The position numbers and the translations under genes are program-made. A DNA stretch of 6,206 nt, from the NCBI GenBank assembly GCA_017987615.1, contig JAGNTI010000079.1, forward strand, positions 1 through 6,206, in the 5' to 3' direction. This document shows positions 1 through 6,159 of this stretch, in pieces; positions within the stretch are counted from its first letter, which is position 1; the number at the start of each line of letters is the position of its first letter. The notes beneath the pieces are model-generated. The model worked only from the letters and a program-made list of their open reading frames with translations, did no database searches and was not told where the DNA came from. This DNA comes from Sediminibacterium sp. (GTDB lineage Bacteria > Bacteroidota > Bacteroidia > Chitinophagales > Chitinophagaceae).

Positions 1-170
1 TCGACAACCCAATCAGATGTATATAAAAAAGGCGTGCGGTACATGGGCATTACTACTTTTGAGGTAATGCCGGCCTTATTTTGGTATTTTGGGAGCGCTC
101 CTACTACATCTCCAAGGCCGCCAGCCTTGGCCACCGGATAACATTCGGCACTGATATGAACCACTTCCAT
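1..170 (-). CDS. glgA: Glycogen synthase (ADP-glucose type), N-terminal part, cut by window edge
   Basis: This is the first 56 codons, plus two bases, of a gene starting at the ATG at 170-168 and running off the left edge. The translation begins MEVVHISAECYPVAKAGG and continues with LGDVVGALPKYQ (residues 19-30) and KVVMPMYRTPFLY (38-50). This matches the N-terminus of bacterial GlgA: the first beta strand, the K-x-G-G-L loop (K15, G17, G18, L19) that binds ADP-glucose in this GT5 family, then the DVVGALP helix and the VVMPxY strand. The enzyme transfers glucose from ADP-glucose to growing alpha-1,4-glucan in the cytoplasm. The reading frame is open to the edge, so nothing suggests damage. 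The ATG sits where GlgA proteins normally start and no upstream in-frame ATG is close. The gene is divergent from the sugar transporter and kinase genes, fitting a hexose-to-glycogen route. The C-terminal catalytic domain is outside the window, so intactness cannot be judged. Confidence 0.93.
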   Translation of the reverse strand, partial: MEVVHISAECYPVAKAGGLGDVVGALPKYQNKAGITSKVVMPMYRTPFLYTSDWVV

Positions 171-293
171 AGCGCTTATTATAGGTTTACATCTAATGTA
201 AGCATTTATTCTATGCCTACAAATTCTAGTTTTACTTTTTCGGTACCTATTTTATTATTATTTTAGAGCCTACTAACAAATTAAACGATTGAT
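171..293. promoter_or_regulatory. Divergent intergenic region between glgA and the sugar transporter
   Basis: This 123-bp AT-rich stretch separates two genes read in opposite directions, so it must hold the start signals for glgA and probably for the transporter-kinase pair. I found no perfect Bacteroidota minus-7 box (TAnnTTTG) on either strand. The nearest plus-strand words are TAGGTTTA and TAGTTTTA, and the nearest on the minus strand is TTAATTTG, each one base off. None has a clear minus-33 TTTG at the usual distance. It also holds the palindrome at 187-201. That regulatory signals lie here follows from the gene layout; their exact positions are not established. Confidence 0.5.
187..201. 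repeat. Perfect 6-3-6 palindrome, possible operator
   Basis: TTACAT-CTA-ATGTAA is a perfect inverted repeat with a 3-base centre, placed 17 bp upstream of the glgA start codon and 92 bp upstream of the transporter start. Size and position would suit a dimeric repressor or activator shared by the two divergent units. With flexible spacing, a repeat this short has a substantial chance of occurring by accident in 123 bp of AT-rich DNA, so the operator role is only a suggestion. Confidence 0.3.
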
Positions 294-1901
294 ATGAGTC
301 AACCTAAACAACCCACCAACACCGGTGCTCTTGCAACCCTTGTCATGGTATTTTTCTTTTGGGGATTTATTGCTGCGTCAAACAGTATTTTTATCCCATT
401 CTGTAAAACACATTTTAACCTGAATAACTTTCAGTCCCAACTGATAGGTTCTGCATTTTATGGAGCTTATTTTATTGGGTCATTATTCTTGTTTATTTTT
501 TCCAACGTTTTAGGAAAAGACTTACTCAACAAAATTGGTTATAAAAAAGGCATCATTTACGGACTACTTATTTCGGTGGTTGGTGCTTTACTTATTATAC
601 CTTCTGCAAATGCAAATTCATTCCCTGCCATTTTAGCTTCCTTTTTTGTGGTAGCACTTGGATTTTCTTTGCAACAAACTGCAGCACAACCATTTGCTAT
701 TTCATTAGGTGATCCTTCAACGGGTTCACACCGTTTAAATTTAGGCGGAAGTATCAACTCATTAGGTACCACACTAGGACCTATTATTGTGAGCTTTTTC
801 TTATTTGGAACAGCCGATAGTAAAGCGGCCGTTGTAACAGTTACCAACATTAATATCTTATACCTTATTGTGGCGGGTGTATTTGCTGCAGTTGCATTAA
901 TTTTTACGTTCTCTAATTTACCTGAAGGAAAAAATGATGAAGCGTTTGAAAAAGCAAACAAAGCATCTTCTTCTTTACTGATGATGACTTTAATCATTGG
1001 CGCTATCATTGTAGTAGGTCAATTAACAGAAGTGCCTAAACTTACTTTACTCCTTCTTTCATTAGTAGCGGTAGTAGGTATTTTATTTTATTCTAACGGC
1101 AGTGCTATTAAAAACAATGATGGCTGGGGCGCTATGAAATATCCTCAATTAATTTATGGCATGATTGGCATTTTCGTTTACGTAGGTGTTGAAGTAACCA
1201 TCGATAATAATTTTGGTGCTTTATTAAAAATACCTGGTTATTTAACTGCCGAAGGTTTAGATGAAAGTGCTATTTCAAAATACATTTCACTATACTGGGG
1301 TAGCTTAATGATTGGTAGATGGACTGGCGCTATCAGTGTATTTAATTTAAAAGGAACCCTTAAAACAGTGATGATGATAGTGGTTCCATTTATTGCATTT
1401 GGCGTAGTACTTGGCGTTAGTCAAGTATATGGCAACGACGTAACTGACTTATTTGGTTATGCAGTATTTATTGCTGTTGCAGTAGCTGCCTTTTTCTATG
1501 GTCAAGAAAAGCCGGTTAAAACATTATTAGCTGTTTCTGTTCTTGCTGCTGCATGTATGATTGTTGGCGTATTCACAAACGGCATTATTTCTGTGTATGC
1601 ATTTATGGCGGGTGGGCTTTGCTGCTCTGTAATGTGGCCTTGTATTTTCTCTTTAAGCGTTGGTGGTTTAGGAAAATACACCAGCCAAGGATCTGCATTT
1701 TTAATTATGATGATTTTAGGTGGTGCGATTATTCCTCCACTTCAAGGAACAATTGGAGATATGGATGCGGTAGGTATGCATAAATCATATTTATTAGCAG
1801 CAGCTGGATTTTTATTTTTAGCGTATTTAGCACTAAAACAAAAAGCAGTATTAAAAACACAAGGCATCGATTTTGATGCACAGGTAAGTGGAGGTCACTA
1901 G
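294..1901 (+). CDS. FHS-family MFS sugar permease (FucP/GluP-like), long form
   Basis: An inner-membrane sugar importer of the major facilitator superfamily, fucose/glucose/galactose (FHS) branch. Family signatures are FFFWGFIAASNSIFIPF (20-36, TM1), SAFYGAYFIGS (53-63, TM2), LGFSLQQTAAQPF (122-134, TM4) followed by SGSHRLNL-type residues at 142-150, GRWTGA (341-346) and the MWPCIFSLS segment (447-455). All align by eye with E. coli FucP. At 535 residues it is about 100 longer than FucP (438). The excess forms two hydrophobic hairpins, about 226-267 between TM6 and TM7 and about 357-402 between TM8 and TM9, giving roughly 16 membrane segments instead of 12. The residues aligned with FucP Asp46 and Glu135 are Ser31 and Gln128. 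An in-frame TAA at 282-284 makes ATG 294 the first start. The sugar kinase gene follows 39 bp after the stop, so glucose or a similar hexose is the likely substrate, but this is inferred from context. Confidence 0.88.
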   Translation: MSQPKQPTNTGALATLVMVFFFWGFIAASNSIFIPFCKTHFNLNNFQSQLIGSAFYGAYFIGSLFLFIFSNVLGKDLLNKIGYKKGIIYGLLISVVGALLIIPSANANSFPAILASFFVVALGFSLQQTAAQPFAISLGDPSTGSHRLNLGGSINSLGTTLGPIIVSFFLFGTADSKAAVVTVTNINILYLIVAGVFAAVALIFTFSNLPEGKNDEAFEKANKASSSLLMMTLIIGAIIVVGQLTEVPKLTLLLLSLVAVVGILFYSNGSAIKNNDGWGAMKYPQLIYGMIGIFVYVGVEVTIDNNFGALLKIPGYLTAEGLDESAISKYISLYWGSLMIGRWTGAISVFNLKGTLKTVMMIVVPFIAFGVVLGVSQVYGNDVTDLFGYAVFIAVAVAAFFYGQEKPVKTLLAVSVLAAACMIVGVFTNGIISVYAFMAGGLCCSVMWPCIFSLSVGGLGKYTSQGSAFLIMMILGGAIIPPLQGTIGDMDAVGMHKSYLLAAAGFLFLAYLALKQKAVLKTQGIDFDAQVSGGH

Positions 1902-1940
1902 TTTGACTCCAATTGATTGAACGAAATTGAAACAAAAAAC

Positions 1941-2918
1941 ATGTTAAATAATACGAGCGCATTAGAGGCATTAGCAATAGGCATTGACATTGGTGGAACG
2001 GGTACTAAATTTGGTATTGTAGACCGCGTAGGAAATGTTTTATTTTCAAGTGAGATATCTACACGTAAACACACCGATGTAAATGATTTTATTGACGAAC
2101 TCCATACTGAGCTTAGTAAATTAATTGACAATGTTGGCGGCACCGGCCGCATAAAAGGAATTGGCGTGGGCGCACCCAATGGAAACTATTATACAGGAAC
2201 CATTGAGTACGCCCCCAACCTTCCTTGGAAGGGCATTATTCCACTTGCCCGCATGATGGAAGATAAATTTAAAATTCCCGTGGTATTAACCAATGATGCC
2301 AACGCGGCAGCTATTGGCGAAATGATGTATGGCGCTGCACAGGGCATGAAAGATTTTATCATGATTACCCTTGGTACTGGCGTAGGAAGTGGCATTGTTG
2401 CGAATGGAAAACTCGTGTATGGTCACGACGGTTTTGCTGGTGAATTAGGCCATACTACTATCATTCCAAATGGTAGATTACATGAAGGCACAGGCAAAAG
2501 AGGTTCTTTAGAATCGTATGCATCAGCAACTGGTGTTCGCTTAACCACACTTGAAATTTTAGAAAAAAGTACCGAGCCTAGTTCATTAAGATCAGTACCC
2601 TCCGATCAAATAGATTCTAAAAAAGTATATGAAGCCGCTATTGCAGGTGATGCAGTAGCTAAACAAATTTTTGAATCTACGGGCACTATATTAGGAGCTG
2701 CACTTGCTAATTTTGTTATGTTTTCAAGCCCAGAAGCCATCATCTTATTTGGCGGCTTAACAAAGGCTGGCGATTTGATTTTAAAGCCTACCAGAGAAAG
2801 TATGGAGGCCAACCTCATTCAAATTTTCCAAAACAAAGTGAAAATTTTAGTGAGCCACTTAAAAGAATCGGACGCTGCTATATTAGGTGCATCAGCACTT
2901 GCCTGGGATTTAAAGTAA
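1941..2918 (+). CDS. ROK-family sugar kinase, probable glucokinase, without the zinc cysteines
   Basis: A cytoplasmic ATP-dependent sugar kinase, 325 residues, normal ROK length. Visible are the phosphate-binding loop GIDIGGTGTKFG (14-25), the catalytic segment LTNDANAAAIGE (116-127, Asp120 as catalytic base), TLGTGVGSGIV (143-152) and the sugar-binding GELGH (167-171) followed by E191. In typical ROK proteins a CxCGxxGC motif plus the GH histidine binds zinc. Here the stretch reads EGTGKRGSLE (182-191), so the cysteines are Glu182, Thr184 and Ser188 while the glycine frame, His171 and Glu191 are kept. I chose ATG 1941 because the kinase fold begins soon after it. An in-frame TTG at 1917 would add eight residues, MNEIETKN if used, with no family support. 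It follows the transporter by 39 bp on the same strand, so co-transcription is likely, with glucose phosphorylation as the inferred role. Fructokinase or N-acetyl-sugar kinase activity cannot be excluded from sequence alone. Confidence 0.88.
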   Translation: MLNNTSALEALAIGIDIGGTGTKFGIVDRVGNVLFSSEISTRKHTDVNDFIDELHTELSKLIDNVGGTGRIKGIGVGAPNGNYYTGTIEYAPNLPWKGIIPLARMMEDKFKIPVVLTNDANAAAIGEMMYGAAQGMKDFIMITLGTGVGSGIVANGKLVYGHDGFAGELGHTTIIPNGRLHEGTGKRGSLESYASATGVRLTTLEILEKSTEPSSLRSVPSDQIDSKKVYEAAIAGDAVAKQIFESTGTILGAALANFVMFSSPEAIILFGGLTKAGDLILKPTRESMEANLIQIFQNKVKILVSHLKESDAAILGASALAWDLK

Positions 2919-2932
2919 GCAACTATAAATTA

Positions 2933-3880
2933 TTAGCGAATCATAAATACGGCTGGCACTGGACGTTGCCCTTCTTTATCAGAAGGCTTAATGGTTTCTT
3001 TACCATTAACAAGTAAGCAACTACTTCCACCGCCATCTAAATTGATCGCTTCTACGCAACCAATTTGCTGCATAAGGCCTGCCATTTGAGGAAGTGTTAA
3101 ACCATCTGCTCTTCCCGGAAAACGTCCTTCACAAACAAATAAAATAAGTTCATTATTAGCCGTATAACCAACAGCCGTTCGGGGATGTTTATCTGAAATG
3201 GCTTTGCCAGCAAATTTTAATTCTTCATTGTTGGTGATTTTGATGGCACCATCTTGCAATAAAACAGGACCACCTCCTATTGCTGTTTTTACTTTCCACT
3301 TTTTAAAATTTCCTTTAGAAAGCATTACGCTTGCAGGTACATCGGCAACCGAATCTTTAAACATAGGAATAACTGTTTGAGATGCATACACATTAGCATC
3401 TGCAGTATCGGTGTAAACCCATGCTACATCTGGCTTATTGGATTTTGAAATACCTAGTGCAGCACCATATACATGCCTATAGGTTAGCGTATCTTTTCCT
3501 TTACCAGGAAGTGAATGTAAATGATAGGATTTAATATCTCCATTATCCACCACCAAATTTAAATTTGAATTATGTGCAAATTCAAAGAAGGTTGCATTCA
3601 TTACAACGAGTGGCTTTCCAGCTATAGAATCATAAAATTTTTGAGGCGTATAACGCTTGCCATTACCAACTGCAGTAGATAAAGCATGCGTTTTATCTTT
3701 TAAATCGAAACTGATATAATAAGCGATATTTAGTTTGCCGTCAATGGCATCGGTGGTTTTATATACGTGCATTGATGCTGGCAAAGGACCAAATTCGGCA
3801 TCCACATTTTTCCAATTAACTTGTGCTACAACAGCGGTTGTAAATAGTGTGAGTACCAGCGCGTATATTATATTTTTCAT
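2933..3880 (-). CDS. Secreted phosphodiester glycosidase (NAGPA/DUF2233) domain protein
   Basis: A 315-residue exported protein. Residues 1-19 ([19 protein letters not shown]) form a signal peptide with probable cleavage before Gln20. There is no lipobox cysteine, so it is likely periplasmic or released. The rest shows the hallmarks of the NAGPA domain, named after the mammalian enzyme that uncovers mannose-6-phosphate by removing GlcNAc: NATFFE (95-100, usually NGGFF), [11 protein letters not shown] (201-211), HPRTAVGY (232-239) with the following strand ending CEGR (250-253), and [15 protein letters not shown] (279-293), ending in RPVPAVF (306-312). The conserved NLDGGGSS and PRTA motifs argue for an active fold, but the substrate in bacteria is not predictable. 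Its ATG overlaps the lipA stop codon (ATGA), implying translational coupling to lipA. It converges on the kinase gene with only 14 bp between stops and no visible terminator hairpin. Assignment to the family is firm; the enzymatic role is inferred. Confidence 0.88.
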   Translation of the reverse strand: MKNIIYALVLTLFTTAVVAQVNWKNVDAEFGPLPASMHVYKTTDAIDGKLNIAYYISFDLKDKTHALSTAVGNGKRYTPQKFYDSIAGKPLVVMNATFFEFAHNSNLNLVVDNGDIKSYHLHSLPGKGKDTLTYRHVYGAALGISKSNKPDVAWVYTDTADANVYASQTVIPMFKDSVADVPASVMLSKGNFKKWKVKTAIGGGPVLLQDGAIKITNNEELKFAGKAISDKHPRTAVGYTANNELILFVCEGRFPGRADGLTLPQMAGLMQQIGCVEAINLDGGGSSCLLVNGKETIKPSDKEGQRPVPAVFMIR

Positions 3881-4803
3881 AAGCTTTTTTCAGATAGCCA
3901 TTTATCTTTACCCCACCCTTTTATCACGTGCTTTTCACTATGATACGATGAACGTACAAGTGGACCACTTTCTACATAATCAAAACCAATTTGATAACCA
4001 ATCTCACGTAGTTCAGCAAACTCATCGGGGTGTACAAAACGTTGAACCGCTAAATGTTTTTTAGTGGGTTGTAAATATTGACCAAGGGTTAATACATCGC
4101 AACCAACATTCACCAAATCTTTCATGGATTGCACCACTTCCTCTTTGGTTTCACCAAGTCCAAGCATCATACCCGTTTTGGTGCGCATGCCCCCCTTTTT
4201 TAAGGTTTCGAGTACACCAAGTGAACGCTGGTATTTTGCTTGCACGCGCACTTGACGTGTGAGCCTTTCTACGGTTTCCATATTATGACTGATTACTTCG
4301 GGAGCGGCATCAATCAGGCGTTGTATTTGATCTGGAATACCTTTAAAATCAGGTATCAATGTTTCAAGTGTTGTGTCAGGGGTTAGAGCTTTTACAGCTC
4401 TAATGGTACTATACCAAATGCCAGAACCACCATCTTTTAATTCATCTCTATCTACACTCGTAATTACCGCATGTTTTACCTTCATTAGGTGAATGGCTTC
4501 TGCCACGCGCTGAGGTTCATCAAAATCTACGGGAGCTGGACGCCCGGTGGCCACCGCACAAAATCCGCAGCTACGGGTACACACATTACCGAGTATCATA
4601 AATGTTGCCGTTCCTTCACCCCAGCACTCGCCCATATTTGGACAGTTACCACTTTCGCAAATGGTATGAAGTTTATGGGTATCAACAAGCCCTCTAACGT
4701 GCTTGTAACTTTCGCCAATGGGCAGTTTTACACGTAACCAATTGGGCTTTTGTATTTTGGATGTTGTTGGATCTATTTTTGGGACAACGGGTAATTCTTG
4801 CAT
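3877..4803 (-). CDS. lipA: Lipoyl synthase
   Basis: A radical S-adenosylmethionine enzyme that inserts two sulphur atoms into octanoyl groups attached to lipoyl carrier proteins (E2 subunits of pyruvate and 2-oxoglutarate dehydrogenases, GcvH), completing lipoate in the cytoplasm. At 308 residues it has usual LipA length. The auxiliary iron-sulphur cluster motif [12 protein letters not shown] gives Cys49, Cys54 and Cys60 (CX4CX5C). The radical SAM motif CTRSCGFC gives Cys75, Cys79 and Cys82 (CX3CX2C). The C-terminal RSSY (284-287) supplies the serine ligand of the auxiliary cluster. Other family blocks are GRPAPVD (87-93), [14 protein letters not shown] (113-126), SHNMETV (172-178), [10 protein letters not shown] (209-218) and LTLGQYLQP (238-246). 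All cluster ligands are present, so it should be functional. It ends in a 4-bp ATGA overlap with the NAGPA-domain gene and begins 42 bp after the exported-protein gene, with its own candidate promoter. No octanoyltransferase gene (lipB) lies in the window. Confidence 0.98.
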   Translation of the reverse strand: MQELPVVPKIDPTTSKIQKPNWLRVKLPIGESYKHVRGLVDTHKLHTICESGNCPNMGECWGEGTATFMILGNVCTRSCGFCAVATGRPAPVDFDEPQRVAEAIHLMKVKHAVITSVDRDELKDGGSGIWYSTIRAVKALTPDTTLETLIPDFKGIPDQIQRLIDAAPEVISHNMETVERLTRQVRVQAKYQRSLGVLETLKKGGMRTKTGMMLGLGETKEEVVQSMKDLVNVGCDVLTLGQYLQPTKKHLAVQRFVHPDEFAELREIGYQIGFDYVESGPLVRSSYHSEKHVIKGWGKDKWLSEKSL

Positions 4804-4835
4804 GAAATAGAAATTCTAAATGATTGCTTGGGATG

Positions 4836-4863
4836 CAAAAATAGGTCACTTTCGCTTACCAAA
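4836..4863 (-). promoter_or_regulatory. Candidate Bacteroidota sigma-70 promoter for lipA
   Basis: On the minus strand, TTTG at 4863-4860 is followed after 16 bp by TATTTTTG at 4843-4836, a perfect match to the Bacteroidota minus-7 consensus TAnnTTTG. The spacer is slightly shorter than is common. The minus-7 G lies 32 bp before the lipA ATG, so a short leader would result. The elements straddle the TGA stop (4848-4846) of the upstream gene, so lipA could be transcribed independently of it. Consensus match only, not shown to be active. Confidence 0.5.
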
Positions 4864-5703
4864 TGTGACAGAAATATAGGCGTTAAAAAAGAGGCTTTTT
4901 TCGGTATTTAAGAGCATTACAGGCATCTTTTTAGAAAAATAAGTGGCTTTTAAACCCACCTCAAGTGCAGACACCAATTCATTATAGCGGCCATAGTCGA
5001 AACGAAGGGCTCCTTTTACGTGACCACCCGGAACAAACTGCATTTCATTAAATCCTTTACTAAAAGAACCTTTACCCAAAACAATGGTGGGGTCTAAAAA
5101 AAGTTGATCGTTGTTATCGTATTTAATTTCTTCTTGGCGCTGTGTTGCAGGATTTTGGATTTGTAAATAGTAAGGCTTTAATAAACCGGCGCTAATACCA
5201 CCACCATAAATAGCAGAAACGGCTACGCCGTTTTTATTTCCTTTTCCACCAATTAATTTTTGTTGACCAATGCCAAATTTTACATCGTACAAATTATTTT
5301 GTTTGCCGTAAATATAATTGGACAAAATAATAAACCCTTGTGCCGAACTTGCTGTTGGGGTCTTTTCTTCTTTTGGATGTTTGTGCTCCCCTATTTCAAT
5401 CCACCACAAATTTGTTTTTGTAATGGATTTGTATTTTCCTTTTTCATAAAAAACGCTCCAACCATCGGTATTAAAATGGATGCCTTGTGCAATTTGTTTT
5501 TGATATATTAAAGCGCCCTCTTCTTCTTGCTTAATGAGCTGATTTATTTTTTCACGACGCTCATTTTTTAAACGCAATTTTTCTTCCTGTGCTGGTGATA
5601 ATTTTCGCTGCTGTGCTAAACCAGTACCCACAAAAAGAACGCATGCAAAAAGCACTGCTCCAATTTTTTGAAGGGTGTTAGCGATATTTACTATTTTCTT
5701 CAC
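4846..5703 (-). CDS. Uncharacterised exported protein, possibly an outer-membrane beta-barrel
   Basis: I do not recognise this family. From the GTG at 5703 it encodes 285 residues: a signal peptide with charged start (MKKIVNIANT), hydrophobic core (about 12-28) and probable cleavage after GLA (28-30), then a highly charged, probably helical stretch (about 35-70, many K/E/R/Q). After that come many short alternating segments rich in Tyr, Phe, Gly and Lys (for example FIILSNYIYG, 124-133, and LFFNAYISVTFG, 271-282), as in small outer-membrane barrels. The last segment, NAYISVTFGKRK, resembles a closing beta strand, though it ends in basic residues rather than an aromatic one. I preferred GTG 5703 because it gives a normal signal peptide. 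The ATG at 5760 would add 19 residues in front of it and overlap the osmC-type gene by 12 bp. It is upstream of lipA in the same direction, but the link may be only positional. Confidence 0.7.
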   Translation of the reverse strand: MKKIVNIANTLQKIGAVLFACVLFVGTGLAQQRKLSPAQEEKLRLKNERREKINQLIKQEEEGALIYQKQIAQGIHFNTDGWSVFYEKGKYKSITKTNLWWIEIGEHKHPKEEKTPTASSAQGFIILSNYIYGKQNNLYDVKFGIGQQKLIGGKGNKNGVAVSAIYGGGISAGLLKPYYLQIQNPATQRQEEIKYDNNDQLFLDPTIVLGKGSFSKGFNEMQFVPGGHVKGALRFDYGRYNELVSALEVGLKATYFSKKMPVMLLNTEKSLFFNAYISVTFGKRK

Positions 5704-5748
5704 GCTCGTTTGATTAGTTCCTTGTAAATTTAAGGCAAAATTGAACCA
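5704..5748. promoter_or_regulatory. Short divergent intergenic region between the exported-protein and OsmC-family genes
   Basis: If the GTG start of the minus-strand gene is right, only 45 bp separate two divergent genes. The centre holds TAAATTTA (5725-5732), a self-complementary word one base away from the TAnnTTTG minus-7 consensus on both strands. No minus-33 TTTG or TTG stands at a normal distance on either strand (12 bp on the plus strand; 14 or 25 bp on the minus strand). Promoter elements probably extend into the coding sequences. Weak evidence. Confidence 0.3.
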
Positions 5749-6159
5749 ATGACTGCACAAATTATTTATAAAACTAAGTTAAGAACTGAGGCTACACATC
5801 TACAAAGCGGCACCACCATCGAAACAGACGCCCCCACAGACAATCAGGGCAATGGCGAAAGGTTTTCTCCCACCGATTTAGTGGCCACAGCACTTGCTAC
5901 CTGCATGGTAACCACCATGGGTATTAAAGCACAAAGCATGGGCATTGCACTGGATGGCACCACCGCAGATGCTACCAAAATTATGGTGAGCGACCCCCGC
6001 CGAATAGGCAAAATAGTTGTGCATATTAAATTCCCGGAAAGCCTACAGCTAGATGAAAAAACAAAAGAGATTTTGGAAAAAGTAGCAAGAACATGCCCTG
6101 TAGAAAGAACCCTGCACCCAGATGTGGAACTTGACTTAAGTTTTAGCTGGCCTGCGTAA
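5749..6159 (+). CDS. OsmC-family protein (thiol peroxidase-like)
   Basis: A 136-residue cytoplasmic protein of the OsmC/Ohr superfamily, whose studied members reduce organic hydroperoxides using a cysteine pair. The two family cysteines are present: Cys52 in ALATCMVT (48-55) and Cys116 in RTCPVERTLHPDV (114-126), 64 residues apart as expected. The first follows the helix-start motif RFSPTDLVATAL (38-49). SPTDL places it with the general OsmC-like group rather than with Ohr, which usually has NPEQL with a catalytic glutamate one position earlier. Peroxidase activity is therefore likely but not certain. Length is typical and no signal peptide is seen, so it is a soluble protein, probably a dimer as in the family. 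The ATG at 5749 starts the conserved N-terminal strand directly. It is divergent from the exported-protein gene; nothing downstream in the remaining 47 bp indicates an operon partner. The codons look somewhat more GC-rich than those of the transporter gene, by eye only. Confidence 0.9.
   Translation: MTAQIIYKTKLRTEATHLQSGTTIETDAPTDNQGNGERFSPTDLVATALATCMVTTMGIKAQSMGIALDGTTADATKIMVSDPRRIGKIVVHIKFPESLQLDEKTKEILEKVARTCPVERTLHPDVELDLSFSWPA

Noticed and set aside
1..30. Possible frameshift in glgA at the A6 run (25-30)
   Set aside because: Careful reading of six T residues on the minus strand gives an unbroken frame (RTPFLYTSDWVV), so no frameshift is present.
81..266. Plus-strand ORF of 61 codons ahead of the transporter
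   Set aside because: It starts with TTG, lies antisense to the glgA N-terminus over half its length, and its second half is AT-rich intergenic sequence without any recognisable motif.
280..308. TTGAC plus TTAATTTG on the minus strand as a glgA promoter
   Set aside because: The minus-7 box has a mismatch, the 15-bp spacer is short, and the minus-33 part lies inside the transporter coding sequence. Too weak to annotate.
557..1009. Long minus-strand ORF (150 codons) inside the transporter gene
   Set aside because: It is fully antisense to a well-supported FHS permease, lacks family features, and its composition is what the reverse of membrane-helix codons gives.
1917..1940. TTG start extending the kinase by eight codons
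   Set aside because: The ATG at 1941 already precedes the phosphate-binding loop by a normal distance, and ATG is far more usual than TTG.
3735..4064. Plus-strand ORF of 109 codons across the lipA/NAGPA junction
   Set aside because: It spans two well-supported minus-strand genes in antisense and resembles no protein family.
4383..4403. Hairpin TTAGAGCT-TTTAC-AGCTCTAA inside lipA
   Set aside because: A perfect 8-bp stem, but it lies mid-gene over conserved coding sequence, has no following T-run on the lipA strand, and about one such repeat is expected by chance in a window this size.
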